Source: Croceitalea rosinachiae (GTDB lineage: Bacteria; Bacteroidota; Bacteroidia; Flavobacteriales; Flavobacteriaceae). Taken from it: a DNA stretch of 64,000 bases. Position numbers and translations under genes: made by a program. Below the pieces are notes generated by a model. It was not told the origin of the DNA, did no database searches, and worked only from the letters and a program-made list of their open reading frames with translations. Positions 53,988 to 62,525 of the stretch are shown in pieces. The stretch covers positions 4,908 to 68,907 of the forward strand of contig NZ_JAVRHR010000006.1 of assembly GCF_031846445.1 (NCBI RefSeq), given 5' to 3'. How positions within the stretch are numbered: the first letter of the stretch is position 1; each line of letters opens with the position of its first letter.

Positions 53988-54491
53988 ATGGGAAAAAATA
54001 TTGCTTTAATGATTGTACTTGTCATGAGTTCATGCATGGGTATTTCACAAACCGAAAAGGAAAAAGTTAATAAAGATGCTGCAGAGAAAGTAACCTATAA
54101 AGTTACCAAAACTGATATTGAATGGCGCTCAGAGCTTTCTGATATGGAGTATTATGTACTACGAAAAGCAGCAACTGAAAATGCCTTTTCAAGTGAGTTA
54201 TTAACCAATAAAGAAAAAGGAACTTATACTTGCGCTGGGTGTGGGACACCTCTTTTTAGAAGTGAGAACAAATTCAAATCAGGTACAGGTTGGCCATCTT
54301 TTGACCAAGAGATTGATGGAAACGTTGCTTATGACACCGACTATAAAATTGGCTATGCACGTACTGAAGAGCATTGTGCCAGTTGCGGTGGTCATTTAGG
54401 TCATGTTTTTAATGATGGCCCTCGAGAAACCACTGGAAAAAGACATTGCATTAATGGGGTAGCACTTAATTTTATACCAGACGAACAATAA
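53988..54491 (+). CDS. msrB: Peptide-methionine (R)-S-oxide reductase, exported lipoprotein
   Basis: 167 aa from the ATG at 53988 (MGKNIALMIVLVMSSC), a short lipoprotein signal with Cys near residue 16; an upstream frame extension would spoil this signal. The MsrB domain (about 50-160) has both zinc pairs CAGC and CASC, GTGWPSFD, GHLGHVFNDGP and the catalytic Cys in KRHCINGVALNF. It would reduce methionine-R-sulfoxide in periplasmic proteins. It is followed 49 bp later by a second, cytosolic MsrB gene. Confidence 0.9.
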   Translation: MGKNIALMIVLVMSSCMGISQTEKEKVNKDAAEKVTYKVTKTDIEWRSELSDMEYYVLRKAATENAFSSELLTNKEKGTYTCAGCGTPLFRSENKFKSGTGWPSFDQEIDGNVAYDTDYKIGYARTEEHCASCGGHLGHVFNDGPRETTGKRHCINGVALNFIPDEQ

Positions 54492-54540
54492 AAATGCTAA
54501 GTTTGAAAGATTACCTTTTAACCTTCCAACCTTGAAATTC

Positions 54541-54957
54541 ATGAGTAATTACAGATTAGAAAAAACCGAAGAAGAGTGGAAACAAGAACTTTCCCCCGAA
54601 GAATATCGCGTTTTACGTCAAAAAGGCACAGAAAGACCCCATACAGGCGAATATAATTTACATTTTAAAAATGGTGATTACCATTGTCGTGCATGTAATG
54701 CCAAACTTTTTGAAAGTGAACACAAATTTGAAAGTGGTTGTGGTTGGCCTTCTTTTGATGAGGCGGTAGAGGGTGCTATTGAATACATTAGGGACACGAC
54801 ACACGGAATGATACGAACAGAAACTGTCTGCGCTAATTGTGGCAGTCACTTAGGCCATGTTTTTAATGACGGCCCTAAAGAAACTACTGGACAACGTTAT
54901 TGTATTAATTCTGTAAGTATAGATTTTGATTCTAAAGAAGAAAATAATATTGATTGA
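54541..54957 (+). CDS. msrB: Peptide-methionine (R)-S-oxide reductase, cytosolic
   Basis: 138 aa from the ATG at 54541 (MSNYRLEKTEEEWKQ), no signal. Zinc pairs CRAC and CANC, GCGWPSFD, GHLGHVFNDGP and the catalytic Cys in QRYCINSVSI. Clearly paralogous with the exported MsrB upstream and in tandem, so the pair covers two compartments. The next gene overlaps its 3' end by about 8 bp. Confidence 0.92.
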   Translation: MSNYRLEKTEEEWKQELSPEEYRVLRQKGTERPHTGEYNLHFKNGDYHCRACNAKLFESEHKFESGCGWPSFDEAVEGAIEYIRDTTHGMIRTETVCANCGSHLGHVFNDGPKETTGQRYCINSVSIDFDSKEENNID

Positions 54958-55492
54958 TAATTATCTTCAAAACGCTCAATTTGAATTCCAACGCTATAAA
55001 ACCTTAGGCGACAAAACCCTTCAACAACTTTCTGAAAATCAACTACATTGGCAATATCAAGAAACTGATAATACCATAGCCATAATCGTAAATCATATGG
55101 TTGGCAATATGCTCAGTAGGTGGACAAACTTTTTAGAAGAAGATGGCGAAAAACAATGGCGTAATCGAGACTCAGAGTTTATAAACCATTCAAAATCAAA
55201 AGAGGAAATAATTACTTATTGGGAAAGAGGTTGGACATGTTTATTTGAGGCTTTACATTCAATTAACACGTCGAATTTTGATTCAACCATTTATATACGA
55301 GGTGAAGTGCATACTATTGTTGAGGCCATAAACAGACAATTAGCACATTACGCCAATCATGTAGGTCAAATAGTTTTACTTGGTAAAATGATTAAAGGAA
55401 AAGATTGGATTTCATTATCAATTCCTAAAGGAAAATCAAAAGACTTCAATAAAACTATGTTGAATATAGAATCAACTAAAGATTCTGAATAA
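54950..55492 (+). CDS. DUF1572 / DinB-like four-helix protein
   Basis: About 180 aa; start chosen as TTG at 54950 (MIDNYLQNAQFEFQRYKTLGDK), overlapping the msrB stop; a longer frame from 54926 is less likely. Helix-bundle pattern of the DinB/YfiT superfamily with histidines HMVGNML (near 50) and LAHYANHVGQIVLLGKMIKG (near 137), probably a metal site. DUF1572 members may be thiol- or metal-dependent transferases; function unknown. Confidence 0.8.
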   Translation: MIDNYLQNAQFEFQRYKTLGDKTLQQLSENQLHWQYQETDNTIAIIVNHMVGNMLSRWTNFLEEDGEKQWRNRDSEFINHSKSKEEIITYWERGWTCLFEALHSINTSNFDSTIYIRGEVHTIVEAINRQLAHYANHVGQIVLLGKMIKGKDWISLSIPKGKSKDFNKTMLNIESTKDSE

Positions 55493-55532
55493 AAAGTCAT
55501 TTTGCTAAAGATTGTGATATTGATATCTGCCC

Positions 55533-55564
55533 TTGGGTTTTGGATTTTGAATTTCGTATTTTTG
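55533..55564 (+). promoter_or_regulatory. Promoter of lpdA
   Basis: TTG at 55533-55535, 21-nt spacer, TATTTTTG at 55557-55564, ATG 33 nt later. A good TTG/TAnnTTTG match. Confidence 0.6.
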
Positions 55565-55597
55565 CACCTCCATTTTAACAACTAAAATTTAAAGTGA

Positions 55598-56989
55598 ATG
55601 AGCAATTTTGATGTTATTGTTTTAGGAAGCGGGCCTGGTGGATATGTGACCGCCATTAGAGCCTCTCAATTAGGTTTAAAGACAGCTATCGTTGAAAAAG
55701 AGAATCTTGGTGGTGTATGTCTAAATTGGGGTTGTATTCCAACCAAAGCTTTATTGAAATCTGCTCAAGTATTTGAATACTTAAAACATGCTGAAGATTA
55801 TGGACTAAGTGCAAAAAAAGTAGAGCATGATTTTGATGCCGTTGTTAAAAGAAGTCGCAGTGTTGCAGATGGCATGAGCAAGGGTGTTCAATTTTTGATG
55901 AAGAAAAATAAAATTGAGGTCTTAAATGGCTACGGAAAAGTAATGCCCGGCAAAAAAGTAATCGTTAAAGGAGAACATGGAGAGCCAACTGAATTTAGCG
56001 CAAAGCACATAATTATCGCTACAGGTGCAAGAAGCCGTGAGTTACCAAGTCTACCTCAGGACGGAAAAAAAGTTATTGGTTATCGTGAAGCGATGACATT
56101 AGAGAAGCAGCCAAAAAAGATGATTGTAGTAGGTAGTGGCGCAATCGGAATTGAATTTGCATATTTCTATAACAGCATGGGTACAGAAGTTACCGTTATC
56201 GAATACCTACCAAATATTGTTCCTTTGGAAGATGAAGACGTCTCAAAACAATTAGAACGTACTTTTAAAAAGAATGGAATTAAAATTAAAACTTCTGCAG
56301 AGGTAACAAAGGTTGACACCTCTGGCGAAGGGGTAAAAGCCACAGTTAAAACCACTAAAGGTGAAGAAGTTTTAGAAGCCGATATTGTTCTTTCCGCCGT
56401 AGGAATTAAAACAAACATTGAAAATATTGGTCTTGAAGAAGTTGGTATCGCTACCGATAGAGATAAAATTCTAGTGAATGATTATTACCAAACCAACATT
56501 CCTGGTTATTATGCCATTGGAGATGTAACCCCTGGGCAAGCTCTAGCACACGTGGCCTCTGCAGAAGGTATTCTTTGTGTTGAAAAAATTGCGGGCATGC
56601 ATGTTGAGCCATTGGATTATGGCAACATACCAGGTTGTACCTATTGTTCACCAGAAATTGCTTCTGTAGGGCTTACTGAAAAGCAAGCAAAAGAAAAAGG
56701 ATTGGATATTAAAGTAGGTAAATTTCCATTCTCGGCTAGTGGCAAAGCAAAAGCATCTGGTGCATCCGACGGGTTTGTAAAAGTCATTTTTGATGCCAAA
56801 TATGGCGAATGGTTGGGCTGCCATATGATCGGTGCCGGCGTAACCGACATGATTGCAGAGGCAGTTGTTGCTAGGAAACTGGAAACCACAAGTCACGAAG
56901 TGCTTAAAGCAGTACACCCTCACCCAACCATGAGTGAAGCGGTTATGGAAGCGGTTGCAGCTGCTTACGATGAAGTCATACACTTATAA
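55598..56989 (+). CDS. lpdA: Dihydrolipoyl dehydrogenase (E3)
   Basis: 463 aa. FAD motif VLGSGPGGYVTAIRASQLG, redox disulfide GGVCLNWGCIPTKALLKSA (Cys pair near 41 and 46), NAD motif VVGSGAIGIEFAYFYNSMG near 176, and the C-terminal HPHPTMSEAVMEA with the catalytic His-Glu. It reoxidises dihydrolipoamide in the pyruvate and 2-oxoglutarate dehydrogenase and glycine cleavage complexes. No complex partners adjacent. Confidence 0.95.
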   Translation: MSNFDVIVLGSGPGGYVTAIRASQLGLKTAIVEKENLGGVCLNWGCIPTKALLKSAQVFEYLKHAEDYGLSAKKVEHDFDAVVKRSRSVADGMSKGVQFLMKKNKIEVLNGYGKVMPGKKVIVKGEHGEPTEFSAKHIIIATGARSRELPSLPQDGKKVIGYREAMTLEKQPKKMIVVGSGAIGIEFAYFYNSMGTEVTVIEYLPNIVPLEDEDVSKQLERTFKKNGIKIKTSAEVTKVDTSGEGVKATVKTTKGEEVLEADIVLSAVGIKTNIENIGLEEVGIATDRDKILVNDYYQTNIPGYYAIGDVTPGQALAHVASAEGILCVEKIAGMHVEPLDYGNIPGCTYCSPEIASVGLTEKQAKEKGLDIKVGKFPFSASGKAKASGASDGFVKVIFDAKYGEWLGCHMIGAGVTDMIAEAVVARKLETTSHEVLKAVHPHPTMSEAVMEAVAAAYDEVIHL

Positions 56990-57000
56990 AATAAATTAAG

Positions 57001-57282
57001 TTGTTGAAAATTTTTAGAGCTACAGCCATTCTTGAAGGAATATCCTATCTATTACTTTTTGGACTCACCATGCCCCTTAAATATTGGGCAGAGATTGGTG
57101 GGCCAAACAAAGTTGTTGGGTATGCCCACGGAGCTCTTTTTATTGCATATGTGGTGATTGGTTTTGTTTTTTGGTATCAAAAAAAATGGAGCATCAAAAG
57201 ATTATTAGTTTTGATGCTCGCTTCTTTATTACCATTTGCGACTTTTTATGTAGACATGAAGTATCTAAGAACTACTGATTGA
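57001..57282 (+). CDS. DUF3817 family membrane protein
   Basis: 93 aa from TTG at 57001. FRATAILEGISYLLLFGLTMPLKYW at the N-terminus, HGALFIAYVVIGFVFWYQKKW in the middle and MLASLLPFATFYVDMKYL at the end give three membrane helices and the DUF3817 signature; function unknown. The gene is 11 bp after lpdA and overlaps the convergent sugar dehydrogenase gene by 11 bp at its 3' end. Confidence 0.82.
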   Translation: MLKIFRATAILEGISYLLLFGLTMPLKYWAEIGGPNKVVGYAHGALFIAYVVIGFVFWYQKKWSIKRLLVLMLASLLPFATFYVDMKYLRTTD

Positions 57283-58456
57283 CCATTGTAGTTTCGATAA
57301 ATTTGTAAATAGTTCCATCAAAGGCACAAACATAAAGTTCGTTAGAACTATCTGTACCAAATGATGCGATGCTTAATCTTGATTCTAACAATAATTCATT
57401 TTCACTTCCATCAGCTGCTAAAGACCAAATACGTCCACTTACAAAATCGCCATAAATATATTTTCCTTCCAATGAACCAACTTCACTGCCTCTATACACA
57501 TAACCACCGGTAATAGAACGGTCTCCATTATTTTGGTTATACTCAAAAATTGGAGCTATCAAACCGGCAGCATCACAATCACCGAAAAAACAAGAAGTCC
57601 CCTCAAACAATTTCCAGCCATAATTACCTCCTTTAATCACAATATCAATTTCTTCCAATTCATTTTGACCTACATCAGCTGTCCAAAGTATGCCAGTTTG
57701 TGTATCAAAACTCATTCGCCAGGGATTTCGAAATCCATAGGCGTAAATTTCATCTCTGATATCACTATCATTTACAAAGGGATTATCACTAGGAATACTA
57801 TAGTTTGATCCGGTATCCGTATTATCCACATCAATTCGTAGAATATTTCCTAAAAGATTAGTCCTATTCTGAGCATTGTTCTGAGGGTCGCCACCTCCTC
57901 CTCCATCTCCAGAAGCAATATACAGATAACCATCTGGTCCGAAAGCAATTTGTCCACCATTATGATTGGTTTCAGGTTGTGGTATTTCTAAAAGCACTAA
58001 TTCACTGCTGGCATCCGCTACGTTAGCATCAGCTGAAACTGAAAATCTAGAAATCACAGATAGGCCTTCTGAAGGAGTATAACACACATAGAAATATCCG
58101 TTAGATTGATAATTCGGGTGAAATGCCATTCCTAAAAGACCTTGCTCACCTGAAGTCGAAATATTAGAAAGATTTAGATAATTAATGGAAGATGTAACGT
58201 TTACATCATTTTCAAAAACAACAATGCGCCCACCTTTTTCAACGACAAATATTCTATTGGTACCATCATCAGGAGATTGTAAATCTAGGGGCTGACTAAA
58301 TGAGAGGCCGGTAAAAGCATTGACTGAAGAAACCGAAAGCGTATTATTCGGCTCATCATCATTGTTTTCCTCAATACGTTCAAAGTCAGTATCTTTTGTA
58401 TCGCAGGATATTGCACATAGCAAACACAACGCACAAAGAAATTTAAAAGTTTTCAT
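57272..58456 (-). CDS. PQQ-type glucose/sorbosone dehydrogenase-like lipoprotein
   Basis: 394 aa. Lipobox region CALCLLCAISC, then a six-bladed beta-propeller: NRIFVVEKGGRIVVF, GEQGLLGMAFHPNYQSNGYFYVCYT, NHNGGQIAFGPDGYLYIASGDGGGGGDP, GFRNPWRMSFDTQTGILWTADVGQNELEEIDI, NYGWKLFEG, ITGGYVYRG. The catalytic-type histidine (NHNGGQ) and calcium/PQQ-contact regions (DVGQNELEE) look intact. Likely a periplasmic or surface aldose oxidase. The giant dockerin protein at 1411-9765 carries a distant propeller of the same superfamily. Confidence 0.88.
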   Translation of the reverse strand: MKTFKFLCALCLLCAISCDTKDTDFERIEENNDDEPNNTLSVSSVNAFTGLSFSQPLDLQSPDDGTNRIFVVEKGGRIVVFENDVNVTSSINYLNLSNISTSGEQGLLGMAFHPNYQSNGYFYVCYTPSEGLSVISRFSVSADANVADASSELVLLEIPQPETNHNGGQIAFGPDGYLYIASGDGGGGGDPQNNAQNRTNLLGNILRIDVDNTDTGSNYSIPSDNPFVNDSDIRDEIYAYGFRNPWRMSFDTQTGILWTADVGQNELEEIDIVIKGGNYGWKLFEGTSCFFGDCDAAGLIAPIFEYNQNNGDRSITGGYVYRGSEVGSLEGKYIYGDFVSGRIWSLAADGSENELLLESRLSIASFGTDSSNELYVCAFDGTIYKFIETTMVNQ

Positions 58457-58511
58457 AGAAGCGGGGGTTTACTATATGTACGAAAGAAAAAACCCGAACG
58501 GATTTTAACCA

Positions 58512-58922
58512 CTAAAAACTGGCAATAGCCAAATCGTAGCTTTGAAGACCAAAACCTAGAATTACTCCTTGAGCTCCAGAAGAAATATAGGAATGGTGAC
58601 GAAATTCTTCTCTTTTAAAAGTATTTGAAATATGAACTTCAACTACTGGGGTATTTATAGCTTTGACAGCATCACCTATACCTACTGATGTATGGGTATA
58701 CGAAGCTGCATTCAAAACAATACCATCATATGAAAAACCAACTTCTTGAAGTTTATCAATGATTTCTCCTTCAATATTAGATTGAAAATACTCTAATTCT
58801 AAGTTTTTAAACTTACTACGAAGTTCTAGAAAGTAATCTTCAAAGGTGGTGTCACCATAGACTTCTGGTTCTCGTTTACCTAACAGATTCAAATTAGGTC
58901 CATTAATAATGATTATTCTCAT
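58512..58922 (-). CDS. aroQ: Type II 3-dehydroquinate dehydratase
   Basis: 136 aa. INGPNLNLLGKREPEVYG (active-site Tyr), FQSNIEGEIIDKLQ, LNAASYTHTSVGIGDA and VEVHISNTFKREEFRHHSY are the family hallmarks. It makes 3-dehydroshikimate in the shikimate pathway. Divergent from xerD with two barrel genes in between, whereas in many flavobacteria aroQ and xerD are direct neighbours. Confidence 0.94.
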   Translation of the reverse strand: MRIIIINGPNLNLLGKREPEVYGDTTFEDYFLELRSKFKNLELEYFQSNIEGEIIDKLQEVGFSYDGIVLNAASYTHTSVGIGDAVKAINTPVVEVHISNTFKREEFRHHSYISSGAQGVILGFGLQSYDLAIASF

Positions 58923-58950
58923 TTGATAAAAGTAATGATAATTTTAGGGC

Positions 58951-58981
58951 ACAAAAAAACGGAAACTTGAGTTTCCGTTTT
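58951..58981 (-). terminator. Intrinsic terminator of the outer-membrane barrel gene
   Basis: AAAACGGAAACT, 2-nt loop, AGTTTCCGTTTT, with a T-run on the minus strand. It isolates the barrel gene at 59004 from aroQ. Confidence 0.8.
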
Positions 58982-59003
58982 AATTTTTTTTAATTAAGCT
59001 GTT

Positions 59004-59486
59004 TTAATCAAATCTATAACCTACACCGGCGGTTAAAGTATTTATATTTCCTCCCTCTAAATCTCTTAAGATTTCAAAAGCGTATCTGGCCTCAACAAAC
59101 CAGTTATCATCTATATTAAAACCTCCACCAAAGCCTAAATCAAGACCAAAAGCACCTTCATCAACATCCTCTAAAAGATAATTAATTTGAGGACCGGCCT
59201 GTACATTAAATTTATCTGTAATAGGATACTTTGCCATTACAGGAATATATAAAGCAGTTAAATCATCTACAATACTAACCAAAACAGATGGTTCAATTTG
59301 AATTTCACCATTGGCATCAAAAGTATAACTTCCACCTAAATAAAACCCTAACTCACTGGTGGAACCAAATCCATCTACATCAAAAGTTACATTATTAATG
59401 CCTGCCTTTGCAGAAAAACCTTCCTGGGCATAGATAGTAAAAGTAAAACTAAGTACAAATACTGTTGCAATAATTAATTTTTTCAT
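59004..59486 (-). CDS. Outer-membrane beta-barrel protein (porin-family, OmpW/OMP_b-brl type)
   Basis: 160 aa. Signal peptide (about 1-20, IATVFVLSFTFTIYAQ). About eight amphipathic strands follow (FSAKAGINNVTFDVD, ELGFYLGGSYTF, QIEPSVLVSI, YPITDKFNVQAGPQINYLL, NWFVEARYAFEI) and the protein ends in the aromatic barrel signature NTLTAGVGYRFD. Function probably structural; conserved small OMP in flavobacteria. A TATATTTG box precedes the gene. Confidence 0.82.
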   Translation of the reverse strand: MKKLIIATVFVLSFTFTIYAQEGFSAKAGINNVTFDVDGFGSTSELGFYLGGSYTFDANGEIQIEPSVLVSIVDDLTALYIPVMAKYPITDKFNVQAGPQINYLLEDVDEGAFGLDLGFGGGFNIDDNWFVEARYAFEILRDLEGGNINTLTAGVGYRFD

Positions 59487-59513
59487 AATGTTTGTTTTTT
59501 AGTTGTTGAACAA

Positions 59514-59521
59514 CAAATATA
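59514..59521 (-). promoter_or_regulatory. -7 box of the outer-membrane barrel gene
   Basis: TATATTTG on the minus strand, 27 nt before the ATG at 59486. No clear -33 element at the expected spacing. Confidence 0.5.
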
Positions 59522-59579
59522 CAAATGTCCATTATGTAAAAAAATAAGAAAAACCCTAAAAAACTCTTAAGCACTCCCT

Positions 59580-60092
59580 TTAGAATAGAAATAAAACTCC
59601 TAATAAAACTGAAGAAAAAGCTCCTTCATTTTCAACTGTAGTATATGAAATATTCAATTCTGTTGTGCCATTTACATCAACTCCAATTATAGGACGATAA
59701 TAAAACCCTCCATCATTTCCTTCATTAACTCCAATTGCGTAGCCTATATCACCTCCAAGTTTAAATCCAAATGAAGGATAAATTCGTAACGCTCCAGCTA
59801 CAGGAATGAACTGTGCGTTATCAAATTGGGTTTCTATTACTGCTCCGCCAGTATCCAAAGTATCTTCCTCTCCGAAAGCGTTTGTAAAACCAGTTGCAAA
59901 ACCTAAATCAATTTCTCTTGATAGTCCCCACACATGCAAAACATCTACGCCAAGTGTAAAACTATAAAAGTCTGCGGCGTCTCCAACAATTGTACCTGCA
60001 TTAAGGCCTATTCTAAGATTGGTTCTATCTACTTGCGAATGAATTGATAAAGAAATACTTAGAACAAAAACTAAAGTTAAAATGGATTTCAT
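59580..60092 (-). CDS. Outer-membrane beta-barrel protein of unknown function
   Basis: 170 aa from ATG at 60092 (MKSILTLVFVLSISLSIHSQ, a clean signal peptide); a longer frame from 60161 would bury the signal. Strands alternate with loops rich in Gly/Asp (NLRIGLNAGTIVGDAADFY, LRIYPSFGFKLGGDIGYAIG, YYRPIIGVDVNGTTELNISYT) and the C-terminal ends in SSVLLGVLFLF, a barrel end. Probably a paralogue-type neighbour of the barrel gene 93 bp downstream. Confidence 0.72.
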   Translation of the reverse strand: MKSILTLVFVLSISLSIHSQVDRTNLRIGLNAGTIVGDAADFYSFTLGVDVLHVWGLSREIDLGFATGFTNAFGEEDTLDTGGAVIETQFDNAQFIPVAGALRIYPSFGFKLGGDIGYAIGVNEGNDGGFYYRPIIGVDVNGTTELNISYTTVENEGAFSSVLLGVLFLF

Positions 60093-60228
60093 AATAAAAT
60101 TGTTTGGTTTTACAAACATAAACTCTTGATAACCATACGCTAATAATAAGTTGTGATTCATAAAGAATATGTTGTCAAAGTGATCTTACACAATATTTTC
60201 TCTATAGCGGTTGTGCTATATTTACATT

Positions 60229-61125
60229 ATGAAATGGAATGATATCCTTAACGATTATGAACATTACCTAAAAATTGAAAGAGGATTATCTGAAAATTCT
60301 ATTAAAAACTATTCCTTAGACATTCAAAAACTGATTAACTTTCTAACGCTCTCTAATAGCACAGAGAATCCTAAAAAAATAGAAAAAGAAACACTACAAC
60401 AGTTTGTTTATGAATTACCTAAAACTGTAAACCCGCGTTCACAGGCAAGAATCATATCTGGACTAAAAGGCTTTTTTAACTATCTCGTTTTTGAAGATTA
60501 TAGAGATGATAATCCTATGGACTTAATTGAATCGCCGAAAATAGGGCGAAAACTACCCGATACCCTCTCTACAGTTGAAATCAATGAATTGATTGCCGCA
60601 ATAGACCTTTCAAAACCTGAAGGGGAACGTAATCGTGCCATATTAGAAACTTTATATGGCTGTGGGCTGCGCGTTTCAGAACTTATAAATCTTAAACTCT
60701 CTGATTTATATTTTGATGAAGATTTTATCAGGGTTACTGGTAAGGGTAATAAACAGCGGTTCGTTCCCATAAGCAAAGTGAATAAAAAGTATATTGATTT
60801 ATATAGAAAAGAAGTCAGAATACATCGAAAAATCGAGGTTGGTCATGAAGACTTTCTTTTTCTGAATAGAAGAGGAAAACAACTGACACGTGCGATGATT
60901 TTCACCATCATAAAACATTTAGCTGAGGCTATTGGGCTACAAAAGAATATAAGTCCTCATACTTTTAGACATTCTTTTGCTACGCATTTACTTGAAAACG
61001 GAGCTGATTTGCGTGCTATTCAGCAAATGCTAGGCCATGAAAGTATTACCACAACTGAAGTCTATATGCATGTGAATCGGACACATTTGGCAAAGGTTCT
61101 AAATGAGTTTCATCCCAGAAACTAA
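60229..61125 (+). CDS. xerD: Site-specific tyrosine recombinase XerD
   Basis: 298 aa from the ATG at 60229. N-terminal SAM-like core-binding domain (about 1-90, YLKIERGLSENSIKNYSLDI), catalytic domain with Arg near 148 (GCGLRVSELINL), Lys in TGKGNKQRFVP, HTFRHSFATHLL (His and Arg near 244 and 247), LGHES and the nucleophile Tyr in TTEVYMHV near 279. Together with XerC it resolves chromosome dimers at dif; with no attachment sites or mobile genes near by, it is the housekeeping enzyme. A TATATTTA sequence lies only 5 nt before the ATG, so the mRNA may be leaderless. Confidence 0.93.
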   Translation: MKWNDILNDYEHYLKIERGLSENSIKNYSLDIQKLINFLTLSNSTENPKKIEKETLQQFVYELPKTVNPRSQARIISGLKGFFNYLVFEDYRDDNPMDLIESPKIGRKLPDTLSTVEINELIAAIDLSKPEGERNRAILETLYGCGLRVSELINLKLSDLYFDEDFIRVTGKGNKQRFVPISKVNKKYIDLYRKEVRIHRKIEVGHEDFLFLNRRGKQLTRAMIFTIIKHLAEAIGLQKNISPHTFRHSFATHLLENGADLRAIQQMLGHESITTTEVYMHVNRTHLAKVLNEFHPRN

Positions 61126-61126
61126 T

Positions 61127-62422
61127 TTAGTTTTCCGAATTTAATCTAAATTCCTTCTTAAAAGGTCTAATTATTAAACGTGCTTCTCTGTCGAATTTTA
61201 TATAGTTGTATACCCAATTGATGAAGACCACTACTCTATTTCTAAATCCAATTAAAAAATATAGGTGTACAAACATCCAAATAAACCATGCGAAAACCCC
61301 TTGAGATTTAAACTTGGGTAAATCAGCTACGGCTTTATTTCTACCAACGGTCGCCATACTACCCTTATCATGGTATTTAAATGGCAACATCGGTTTTTTC
61401 TCAGATAGACGGATTAGATTTTCTCCTAGTTTATCCCCTTGTTGTAATGCAGGTTGCGCCATCATGGGGTGTCCATGAGGATATTGTTCTGATTCCATTT
61501 GAGCCACATCACCAATAGCGAAAATATGCTCAAACCCATCAATTTGATTATATTCATTTACTCGTAAACGATTACCTGGACATAGATAATCTTTAGCATC
61601 CAAACCTTTAATATTTACAGCCTGCACCCCAGCAGCCCACACTAATGTTGCCGTTTCAAATACGGTATCGTTATTGGTAGTGGCTATTTTACCATCATAA
61701 TCGGTTACCCTAAGATCTTTCCATACGTTTACACCTAGGCCCTCTAGAAATTGTTCTGCCTTTTTAGATGCTATTTCACTCATAGCTGGCAAAATTCGAT
61801 TACTGCCCTGTACTAAATTAATTTGGGCGCGTCTTGTATCCAAATCAGGATAATCTTTCGGCAATATTCCTTTTTTAATCTCAGCAAGTGCACCTGCCAA
61901 TTCAACGCCAGTGGGGCCACCACCTACAATCACAAAATTCATAAGTGCTTCTCGTTCATGAAGGTCATCGGTCAATAAGGCCTGCTCAAAATTTTCCAAT
62001 ATCAAACTTCGTAAATTCAATGATTGAGGAATAGATTTCATTGACATGCTGTTCTTTGCAATCGTTTGATTGCCAAAATAGTTGGTCGTAGAACCTGTGG
62101 CCACAACCAAATAATCAAATTTCAGTTCTCCAATATTGGTTTCTACGATGTTCTTTTCTGTATCAATTTTTTGAACTTTGGCTAGTCTAAAGTATGTATT
62201 AGTATAACCTTGCAATACTTTTCTTATTGGGTATGCGATAGAATCAGGCTCTAATCCACCTGTTGAAACTTGATATAACAAGGGTTGAAAAGTATGATAG
62301 TTGTGCTTATCCAATAGCACTATTTGGTATTCTTTTTGGCTTAATTTTTTTGCTAAGGAAATTCCTCCAAAACCGCCACCAATGATGACTATTCTAGGGA
62401 AACTTGACTGTGGAATGTTCAT
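61127..62422 (-). CDS. ndh: Type II NADH dehydrogenase (NDH-2)
   Basis: 431 aa. FAD motif VIIGGGFGGISLAKKLS near residue 11, NAD motif VIVGGGPTGVELAGALAE near 166, FAIGDVAQ near 297, and a C-terminal hydrophobic anchor (about 375-412, GVFAWFIWMFVHLYFLIGF, FINWVYNYI). Passes electrons from NADH to quinone without proton pumping. The gene stops 1 bp from the convergent xerD stop. A TAAATTTG box lies 17-24 nt upstream of the ATG. Confidence 0.9.
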   Translation of the reverse strand: MNIPQSSFPRIVIIGGGFGGISLAKKLSQKEYQIVLLDKHNYHTFQPLLYQVSTGGLEPDSIAYPIRKVLQGYTNTYFRLAKVQKIDTEKNIVETNIGELKFDYLVVATGSTTNYFGNQTIAKNSMSMKSIPQSLNLRSLILENFEQALLTDDLHEREALMNFVIVGGGPTGVELAGALAEIKKGILPKDYPDLDTRRAQINLVQGSNRILPAMSEIASKKAEQFLEGLGVNVWKDLRVTDYDGKIATTNNDTVFETATLVWAAGVQAVNIKGLDAKDYLCPGNRLRVNEYNQIDGFEHIFAIGDVAQMESEQYPHGHPMMAQPALQQGDKLGENLIRLSEKKPMLPFKYHDKGSMATVGRNKAVADLPKFKSQGVFAWFIWMFVHLYFLIGFRNRVVVFINWVYNYIKFDREARLIIRPFKKEFRLNSEN

Positions 62423-62438
62423 ACTAATATATAAGCTG

Positions 62439-62446
62439 CAAATTTA
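62439..62446 (-). promoter_or_regulatory. -7 box of the ndh promoter
   Basis: TAAATTTG on the minus strand ends 16 nt before the ATG at 62422. No good -33 element at the right distance. Confidence 0.45.
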
Positions 62447-62525
62447 CAAATAAGTGTCATGTTACTATTCACTTTCTTTCATTGATTTTAGTATATTTAT
62501 TGCTTATCAACCATTTACAAATATT

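Noticed and set aside
57084..57278. 64-codon plus-strand frame
   Set aside because: Shifted frame of the DUF3817 gene; Cys- and Trp-rich, no family.
60211..61125. xerD as part of a mobile element
   Set aside because: Sequence and gene order match the housekeeping XerD; no attachment sites, direct repeats or phage genes near by.
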